This document shows, piece after piece, positions 58,960 through 64,000 of a stretch of 64,000 nucleotides of DNA; position 1 is the stretch's first letter, and every line of letters begins with the position of its first letter. The translations under genes were made by a program, and so were the position numbers. Below the pieces are notes generated by a model. The model saw nothing but the letters and a program-made list of their open reading frames with translations. It made no database searches and was not told where the DNA came from. The stretch is from Haloarcula marismortui ATCC 43049 (GTDB lineage: Archaea; Halobacteriota; Halobacteria; Halobacteriales; Haloarculaceae), in assembly GCF_000011085.1 (NCBI RefSeq), contig NC_006394.1, positions 62,001-126,000 on the forward strand, written 5' to 3'.

Positions 58960-59787
58960 ATGCTCCACGGCGAGGCGTTACCAGTATTGGTCGGGGCGAT
59001 TGCGCTCGGATTTGTACACGGCATCGAGCCCGGACACGGATGGCCAGTCGCCGCGAGCTATGCGCTTGATCAATCCAACAAGTGGCTCTACGGCCTCGCC
59101 AGCAGCTTGCTAATCGGCATCGGCCACCTCATTAGCAGTCTGGCGATGGTCGGCGTGTTCTTCTACGCGAAATCCTCCTTTCAGTTGACGCAGGTGAACG
59201 AGCCGATCTCGATTCTTGGCGGCGTTTCCATCGGCGGTCCGGTCAGCATCGTCGCAGGCATCTTACTCATCGGACTCGGGATTCGAGAGTACACACACGG
59301 CCATTCTCACCAGCACGAGGTCGACCACGGACACGGTCAGGACCACGATGAGCATACGGAGGAGCAGTCGAGCCACCACAGCCACGGCACGCCACCCACG
59401 CACGAACACTCCCCGGATGGGCCTCTTACCTGGGTGAAAATTCGGCTTGGAAAAATCGGAGGGCACTCCCACGAGCACGGGACCGATCCGGCTCCTGACG
59501 CCGACCGCGGACTCCTCGGAATCGCCTGGTTCGCATTCGTCCTCGGGTTCGCTCACGAAGAAGAATTCGAGATTATCGGCCTCTGTGCCGGTTCGACGTA
59601 CTGTCTGGAGCTGATGACTGCGTATGCGCTGACGGTCATCGTCGGCATTGTCGGGTTAACGATGCTCCTCATCGCCGGCTATCAGGAGTACGAAGAAACA
59701 GTCGAGCGGTATACACCGTACCTGCCGCTGTTCTCAGCGATCGTCCTCGTCGTCATGGGACTCGGCTTCATCGCCGGCGTCTTCTGA
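58960..59787 (+). CDS. NicO/RcnA-type nickel/cobalt transporter
   Basis: A 275-residue membrane protein. The first helix carries GFVHGIEPGHGWPVAASYAL, the H-x4-(D/E)-x-x-H-like signature of nickel/cobalt permeases. A long His-rich loop follows (about 108-180, many HGH, HSH and DHD units). The second HAEE-like site is FAHEEEFEIIGLCAG. About six helices in total. Export or uptake cannot be told apart from sequence, but the His-rich loop and resistance setting suggest efflux. Divergent from nikR; its 3' end overlaps the convergent ArsR-like gene by 54 bases. Confidence 0.83.
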   Translation: MLHGEALPVLVGAIALGFVHGIEPGHGWPVAASYALDQSNKWLYGLASSLLIGIGHLISSLAMVGVFFYAKSSFQLTQVNEPISILGGVSIGGPVSIVAGILLIGLGIREYTHGHSHQHEVDHGHGQDHDEHTEEQSSHHSHGTPPTHEHSPDGPLTWVKIRLGKIGGHSHEHGTDPAPDADRGLLGIAWFAFVLGFAHEEEFEIIGLCAGSTYCLELMTAYALTVIVGIVGLTMLLIAGYQEYEETVERYTPYLPLFSAIVLVVMGLGFIAGVF

Positions 59788-60333
59788 ATCACGCCGAACG
59801 CTCTCCACCGTCCCATTCTCAGTGAGGTCAATAAGCGCGCGATTTAGCAGTTCCCGGAGGACGAACTCCTCGTAATGCTGTGTTGCACAGTATTCGCACG
59901 GCTTCATGTCTCGTGCCACCGCTTCGATGTCGTCGCCGTGCTCCCCATAGAGCGTTTCAACGAGCCCTGCTAATTCGGCGGTCGCGGTTTCCTGCGCCTC
60001 AGCGAGCGTCTGCTCAGCGTCCTCTGGAAGGTCATACGAGAATATCCGCGTGTTCGACTTGTAGTACTTCCGCGTCCCCCCACCAGCTTCCTCGAGACGG
60101 GCGATCTCAACCATCCCTGCGTCCTTCAGGACGTTCACGTGGTGGCGCACCGTCGTCTCGGCCTTTTCCTCGCCACGACGATGCAGTTCGTCGTGAATCT
60201 CCTCGATTGTCATCTCCTCGGTTGCGAGCATGTCGAGGATCTTCGCCCGAACGTCGTTCTCCAGTGCCTTCGCTTTCTCCGGGTCCGTCGTCACGACTTC
60301 GCGGATCGGCACGTCAGATTCGAGGAGCGCCAT
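59734..60333 (-). CDS. ArsR-like winged-helix regulator divergent from the third metal ATPase
   Basis: A 199-residue protein. Winged helix about 15-75: ALENDVRAKILDMLATEEMT, IEEIHDELHRRGEEKAETTV, RHHVNVLKDAGMVEIARLEE. The C-terminal region has CEYCATQHYEEFVLRELLNR, whose CxxC could bind metal. Divergent from the P1B ATPase at 60465, with an inverted repeat between them. The start MALLESDV at 60333 is chosen; the extension to 60378 is hydrophobic and unlikely. Confidence 0.8.
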   Translation of the reverse strand: MALLESDVPIREVVTTDPEKAKALENDVRAKILDMLATEEMTIEEIHDELHRRGEEKAETTVRHHVNVLKDAGMVEIARLEEAGGGTRKYYKSNTRIFSYDLPEDAEQTLAEAQETATAELAGLVETLYGEHGDDIEAVARDMKPCEYCATQHYEEFVLRELLNRALIDLTENGTVESVRRDSEDAGDEAESHDDEDDR

Positions 60334-60412
60334 TATTGTGACGAGGTAAGCGGACGACGACGGTAAGAGTAACGCCACGCTCCCGACAGCAGTATCAGTA
60401 CTTCGAAACCGC

Positions 60413-60428
60413 TATGAGTTTCGTCATA
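60413..60428. promoter_or_regulatory. TATGA/TCATA inverted repeat in the divergent promoter
   Basis: TATGA (60413-60417) and TCATA (60424-60428) around GTTTCG, 37 bases before the ATPase ATG. Candidate site for the ArsR-like protein. Confidence 0.4.
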
Positions 60429-60464
60429 ATGGTTATCCGCGTCGCACGATAATCAATAGGCACG

Positions 60465-62741
60465 ATGGGAACGACACACGAACAATTCAACGTCGGGGGA
60501 ATGTCCTGCTCGTTCTGTGCCGAGAGCATCAAGAAGGCCTACAGTCGAACCGACGGCGTCGAGGACGTCGACGTAAGCCTTGCCCACGAGGAGGTCCTCG
60601 TCGAATACGACGATGAGCGCCTGACCGGGGTCGAGGTGAAGGACACGCTCCGAGATCTCGGGTACACCATCCGCGACCCGGACAAAGCGAAGCGGTACGA
60701 GCAACAGCAGGCCGAACTCGCCGACGGCAAGCGCCGCCTCCTCTTCGCCGGCGGCGCATCCATCGTTGTCGCTGCCCTGATGGGATGGATGATTGTCGTG
60801 ATGGGGCGCTTCGAGTCAGTTTCTCTCGCGATGGATATAGTGACTCTGGGGCTGGCACTCGGGACGATGTTCGGCCCAGGACGATACATCAAAAAGAAAG
60901 CCTACCAGAGCCTGCGCCGGGGGATCTTCAACCAGCACGTCCTTCTGGAAGCGGGCGCGTTCGCCGGGCTCGTGGGGGGACTGCTTGGCCTGTTCGTGTT
61001 CCCGAGCTTCCCGACCGTCCACTTCTTCGCCGTCTCGGTGTTCATCACCACCTACCACATCCTCTCGGAGTACACCAGCCTCATCGTCCGCACTCGGGCC
61101 TCCCAAGCCGTCCAAGGCCTTCTCGACCTCCAGCCCGACACGGCACGCCGCGTCAGTGATGACGGTGGTGTCGAAGAGGTCCCTGTCGACGACCTCGACG
61201 TCGGTGATCGCGTCCGGGTCAAGCCCGGCGAGAACATTCCCGTCGACGGTACGGTCGTTGAGGGTGCGTCCACGGTCGACGAGTCGGTCGCCACCGGCGA
61301 GTCGATTCCCGAAGAGAAATCCACAGGCGACGAAGTGATCGGCGGTAGCGTCAACGAGACGGGCACGCTCCTCGTCGAGGTGACCGCCACCGGCGAGGAC
61401 GCGTTTCTGAACCAGGTGGCCCGCGAAATCGAGGAGGCGCGGGCGATGAAACCCGGCATCATCCAGCTCGCCGACCGCGTGCTCAAGTACTTTGTCCCGG
61501 GCGTCTTGTCGATTGCCGGGCTGTCGTTCCTCTTCTGGGTGGTTGCACCGCTCGCGTGGGGGGCAGACCCCAACGTCCAGCGCGGGGCGTTCGCAGCGCT
61601 GGCGGTCCTCGTGCTTGGCTATCCGTGTGCGCTCGGGATGGCGACGCCGCTGGCGCTCATCCGAGGCGGCGGGAAAGCCGCCGACCGCGGCATCCTGATG
61701 CGCTCCGGTGACGCCTTCCAGATATTTCCCGACGTCGACCACATCGTGTTGGACAAGACCGGCACCATCACCGTCGGCGAACCCGCCGTCAGTGAAGTCG
61801 TCGCGTTCGGTGCCGACGAGGTGGATGTACTCACGACTGCGGCTAGCGCGGAGGCCTTCTCTGAACACCCGCTCGCAGATGCGATCCTCGAGTTCGCCGA
61901 CGAGCAAGATGTCGAGTACGCTGACCCCGATGATTTCGACTCCGTGACCGGCAAGGGCGTCCGGGCAACCGTGGCCAGCGACGACGTGCTGGTCGGGAAA
62001 CCGGGATGGCTCAGCGACGAGGGGATCGACCTGTCGAAGGGGAGCGACGACATCGAGCGACTTCAGGGCCACGGCCTCACCGTTGCCGGAGTTGTTCGTG
62101 ACGGTGACCTACTCGGTCTGATCGGTATCGGTGACGAGGTCAAGAGCGACGCCGCTGCGACCATCCAACGGATGCGAGACGCCGGCATCACGCCCGTGAT
62201 GATCACTGGAGACAACGAGCGCACCGCAGACGCGGTCGCCGAGGAGGTCAGTATCGACCGCGTCATGGCCGACGTGCTGCCCGACGAGAAACGCGAAGAG
62301 ATCGGTCGCCTGCAGGACGAGGGTCACCGCGTAGCGATGGTCGGCGACGGCATCAACGACGCTCCCGCACTCACGCAGGCCGACATCGGGATCGCCATCG
62401 GCGCCGGGACCGACATCGCCATCGAATCGGCGGACATCGTCCTGATGGGCGACCGGCTTGGTGGCGTGATGGACGCCTACGAGATCGGGAACGAGAGCTA
62501 CCGGAAGACCCGTCAGAACCTCGCGACGGCCTTCGCGTTCAACGGGGTCGGTGTCGCCGCCGCGACCACGGGGCTCGTTCACCCGGTGTTCGCGATGCTC
62601 GCGATGGTGCTGTCCGTCTCGGCCGTCCTCGCCAACAGCTTCGCTGGTCAGCTCCTCTCCGGCGAGGGTGTCAACACCGAGTTCGCCCTCGACGACCGCA
62701 CCGACGGCGAGCGTGGAGACGGCCGAGTGACAGCCGATTAA
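60465..62741 (+). CDS. P1B-type metal ATPase with unusual YPC transport motif
   Basis: A 758-residue pump. The HMA domain carries MSCSFC (Cys15, Cys18). TGES is at 278-281, DKTGT and SEHP follow, and GDGINDAPA is intact. The membrane metal site, normally CPC or SPC, reads Tyr386-Pro-Cys388 (VLGYPCALGMATPLA). The later helices carry N-x6-F-N (NLATAFAFN) and M-x2-S-x-S-x3-AN, close to but not identical with the copper (P1B-1) pattern N-x6-YN and M-x2-SS. Copper or a related soft cation is the best guess. A CopZ-like gene is convergent and overlaps its end by four bases. Confidence 0.9.
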   Translation: MGTTHEQFNVGGMSCSFCAESIKKAYSRTDGVEDVDVSLAHEEVLVEYDDERLTGVEVKDTLRDLGYTIRDPDKAKRYEQQQAELADGKRRLLFAGGASIVVAALMGWMIVVMGRFESVSLAMDIVTLGLALGTMFGPGRYIKKKAYQSLRRGIFNQHVLLEAGAFAGLVGGLLGLFVFPSFPTVHFFAVSVFITTYHILSEYTSLIVRTRASQAVQGLLDLQPDTARRVSDDGGVEEVPVDDLDVGDRVRVKPGENIPVDGTVVEGASTVDESVATGESIPEEKSTGDEVIGGSVNETGTLLVEVTATGEDAFLNQVAREIEEARAMKPGIIQLADRVLKYFVPGVLSIAGLSFLFWVVAPLAWGADPNVQRGAFAALAVLVLGYPCALGMATPLALIRGGGKAADRGILMRSGDAFQIFPDVDHIVLDKTGTITVGEPAVSEVVAFGADEVDVLTTAASAEAFSEHPLADAILEFADEQDVEYADPDDFDSVTGKGVRATVASDDVLVGKPGWLSDEGIDLSKGSDDIERLQGHGLTVAGVVRDGDLLGLIGIGDEVKSDAAATIQRMRDAGITPVMITGDNERTADAVAEEVSIDRVMADVLPDEKREEIGRLQDEGHRVAMVGDGINDAPALTQADIGIAIGAGTDIAIESADIVLMGDRLGGVMDAYEIGNESYRKTRQNLATAFAFNGVGVAAATTGLVHPVFAMLAMVLSVSAVLANSFAGQLLSGEGVNTEFALDDRTDGERGDGRVTAD

Positions 62742-62944
62742 GCCACTACGTCGTAGCCAGCTTGTTCGATTGCCGCGTTCACGTCGTCGTCTGAGACTCC
62801 ATCCTCGAGGACCACGTCGACCGTGTCAGCTTCGTGGTCGGCCTCGATCCGATTCACATCATCGAGGTTTCGCAGGGCGGTCTCCACGTTCTGTTCGCAC
62901 CCGTTGCAGGACATCCCGGTGACTGAGATCGTCTTTCGCTCCAT
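62738..62944 (-). CDS. CopZ-like HMA metallochaperone
   Basis: A 68-residue HMA domain: MERKTISVTGMSCNGCEQNV, ETALRNLDDVNRIEADHEAD, then AIEQAGYDVVA. Metal is bound by Cys13 and Cys16 (MSCNGC). It would carry Cu(I) or a similar ion to the neighbouring ATPase, with which it is convergent (four-base overlap). A longer start at 63022 (MSTSNRDE) is possible. Confidence 0.85.
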   Translation of the reverse strand: MERKTISVTGMSCNGCEQNVETALRNLDDVNRIEADHEADTVDVVLEDGVSDDDVNAAIEQAGYDVVA

Positions 62945-63048
62945 GCGGGCCTGTAAACACTCGCGGGGAATGACCATTACGGTAACCGTTGTATCGGTTT
63001 CATCTCTATTAGAGGTGGACATTATCGTCCGGAGAGTTGTTTGTGTCG

Positions 63049-63067
63049 GCCCCAAAGGGGTGGAGGC
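63049..63067 (+). promoter_or_regulatory. weak leader hairpin (i)
   Basis: GCCCC-AAA-GGGG, with an outer GCC/GGC, preceded by GTTTGTG and nine bases before the ATG at 63076. It keeps AAAGGGGT of the loop core but the stem is short. Confidence 0.4.
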
Positions 63068-63075
63068 TCTTTGAG

Positions 63076-63291
63076 ATGGGAACCACTGACGACGAAGAGA
63101 GCGACGAATTCCCTCCAGAGAAGCGTCTGGAAGCACCGAACACGCGCCTGATCAAGGCAGGGATCGCGACGATTCCCGATATGGAAACCTTGCAAGAGTG
63201 TGTAGCCTACGAGAACGCCCACCAAAATCGAACGCAGATTCTGCGCCGGCTCAAGTGGAAAGCTGAAGAGTTGCGTGAGGACGAAGGGTAA
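63076..63291 (+). CDS. 71-residue acidic plasmid-type protein
   Basis: MGTTDDEESDEFPPEKRLEA is followed by a helical part (RLIKAGIATIPDMETLQECV, NRTQILRRLKWKAEEL). It may be a small DNA-binding or adaptor protein. Leader-like sequence upstream and a TTAACCAACA dyad directly downstream. Function unknown. Confidence 0.6.
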   Translation: MGTTDDEESDEFPPEKRLEAPNTRLIKAGIATIPDMETLQECVAYENAHQNRTQILRRLKWKAEELREDEG

Positions 63292-63300
63292 GCGCTGTCC

Positions 63301-63342
63301 TTAACCAACACACTCCGCGTGAGTTTCCCTATTGTTGGTTAA
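63301..63342. repeat. TTAACCAACA dyad, copy 4
   Basis: TTAACCAACA (63301-63310) and TGTTGGTTAA (63333-63342), 22 bases apart, with an inner ACTC/GAGT pair. Leader hairpin (j) starts 23 bases later. Confidence 0.75.
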
Positions 63343-63365
63343 TATGCTGTGCCGCGGTTTTTCGG

Positions 63366-63386
63366 GCCCCTGAATGGGCGCGGGGC
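63366..63386 (+). promoter_or_regulatory. leader hairpin (j) of the family
   Basis: GCCCC (63366-63370) pairs with GGGGC (63382-63386) around TGAATGGGCGC, preceded by GTTTTTCGG. The ATG of the next gene is at 63415. Confidence 0.58.
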
Positions 63387-63414
63387 GACCAACAGCCGCC
63401 TCGCGAGTTCCGTT

Positions 63415-64000
63415 ATGTCCCTCGGTTTGAGTCCAGACTCCAGCACGGCTAGCGACATCGCTGTCGCCAGACAAGCGGACCATGTGGCGTTCCTCCATCG
63501 AGCCCCATTCGTCGCCGATTCTCTCGCCCTCGGATTTCTCCCCGGGTTTCGGGAAGACTGTGGGTACCAGACGGACCAGTACCTGAACCTCGAGATTCCT
63601 GTCGGGATGCTCGACAACGATTTTCGGGATCCCGATCTGGAGCGGTTCGTCGACCGCTTTTTCGAGTACGAACCACGTGTCGGGGTCATCGGGGACGTCG
63701 ACGAAATCGACGACGTCGACGCCCACGTCGCTGCTGCTCGTGAAATCCAAGCGAGCTACCCCGAAGCTGAGCTCATCGTCGTTCCGAAGTCGCGGGCGGT
63801 GATCGACGCGATACCTGAGAACCTCGTCCTCGGGTATTCACGGGGATACGCCGACCGCCTGGCCCACGATTTCTCCGATCCAGCCGATTGGAGAGGGCGG
63901 CGCGTCCACATTCTCGGCGGGAGTCCGCCCAAGCAGCTCGACGCTATTCGACAGTTGACCCGACCGACACTCACTGACGAGCCACCGGCCGATATCGTCG
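63415..64000 (+). CDS. phage/plasmid protein (DUF6610-like), cut by the window end
   Basis: The first 195 residues of a frame that remains open at the window edge. HVAFLHRAPFVADSLALGFL, then GFREDCGYQTDQYLNLEIPV, are followed by VGVIGDVDEIDDVDAHVAAA, ELIVVPKSRAVIDAIPENLV, LGYSRGYADR and RVHILGGSPPKQLDAIRQL. The 'VPK...VLGYS...HILGGSP' order matches phage-type proteins I recall as DUF6610, and resembles the substrate-binding part of tRNA-guanine-transglycosylase-like phage proteins. It is preceded by both a dyad and a leader hairpin. Confidence 0.7.
   Translation, partial: MSLGLSPDSSTASDIAVARQADHVAFLHRAPFVADSLALGFLPGFREDCGYQTDQYLNLEIPVGMLDNDFRDPDLERFVDRFFEYEPRVGVIGDVDEIDDVDAHVAAAREIQASYPEAELIVVPKSRAVIDAIPENLVLGYSRGYADRLAHDFSDPADWRGRRVHILGGSPPKQLDAIRQLTRPTLTDEPPADIV

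Noticed and set aside
60816-62072. 418-codon minus-strand frame opposite the third metal ATPase
   Set aside because: Asp/Gly/Val-rich antisense shadow of a gene with complete P-type ATPase motifs.

Overview
The window reads as an accessory (plasmid, megaplasmid or integrated element) region of a haloarchaeon. Protein sequences are strongly acidic, base composition is mostly GC-rich, TATA-like boxes sit 25-30 bases before apparently leaderless starts, and archaeal or haloarchaeal families occur throughout: TFB, a histone-fold protein, HTH_10, HalOD1, PadR-type regulators and Tat lipoproteins. No rRNA, tRNA, CRISPR array or transposase was recognised.

Layout. (1) 127-13617: a Zn/Cd-type P1B ATPase with a small membrane partner, two small 'cox-cluster'-like membrane proteins, a zinc-finger/polytopic membrane pair, an iron-type module (DyP-like peroxidase plus two P19/Tp34-like Tat lipoproteins), small regulators, a histone-fold protein and exonuclease VII subunits XseA/XseB. 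(2) 14568-28801: a co-directional type IV secretion/conjugation-like module. It starts at a divergent ribbon-helix-helix regulator, then runs through a VirB2-like small membrane protein, a secreted anchored protein, a Tat lipoprotein, a VirB6-like polytopic protein, a VirB3/VirB4-N-like protein, a VirB4 ATPase, a very large VirD4/TraG-like ATPase and a primase-like protein. (3) 28845-36923: AT-richer cargo (a 659-residue orphan; an AlbA_2/Schlafen-type protein with a convergent partner) interleaved with small zinc-ribbon and HalOD1 genes and an OB-fold protein. (4) 37133-55869: a TFB, a TFB C-terminal fragment, a toxin-antitoxin-like pair, a second Zn/Cd-type P1B ATPase beside an HTH_10 regulator, an Mrr-type nuclease and a long run of small plasmid-type genes. 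(5) 55912-62944: peroxiredoxin, HxlR regulator with mercuric reductase, NikR with a nickel/cobalt transporter, an ArsR-like regulator with a third P1B ATPase, and a CopZ-like protein. (6) 63076-64000: two more plasmid-type genes, the last running off the end.

The most interesting non-gene signal is a family of leader hairpins found 7-60 bases before many of the small plasmid-type genes (31304, 41077, 41505, 46356, 47815, 50931, 52008, 54632, 63366, weaker at 63049). The stems differ in sequence but stay complementary, while the loop keeps a (G)A(K)GGGT core, and a T-rich GTTKTT box precedes each. In several copies the 3' arm can pair instead with a later segment just before the start codon. 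A second family is a dyad of TTAACCAACA and its complement with arms 21-22 bases apart, at four places (13650, 39219, 54576, 63301); two of these lie immediately before a leader hairpin. I could not find an explanation for either in the genes around them.

Functionally the window combines a probable self-transfer machine with metal export and detoxification (Zn/Cd, Hg, Ni/Co, Cu-like), iron handling, DNA-processing proteins and candidate defence cargo. Family names given as DUF numbers are from memory and should be confirmed by a profile search.
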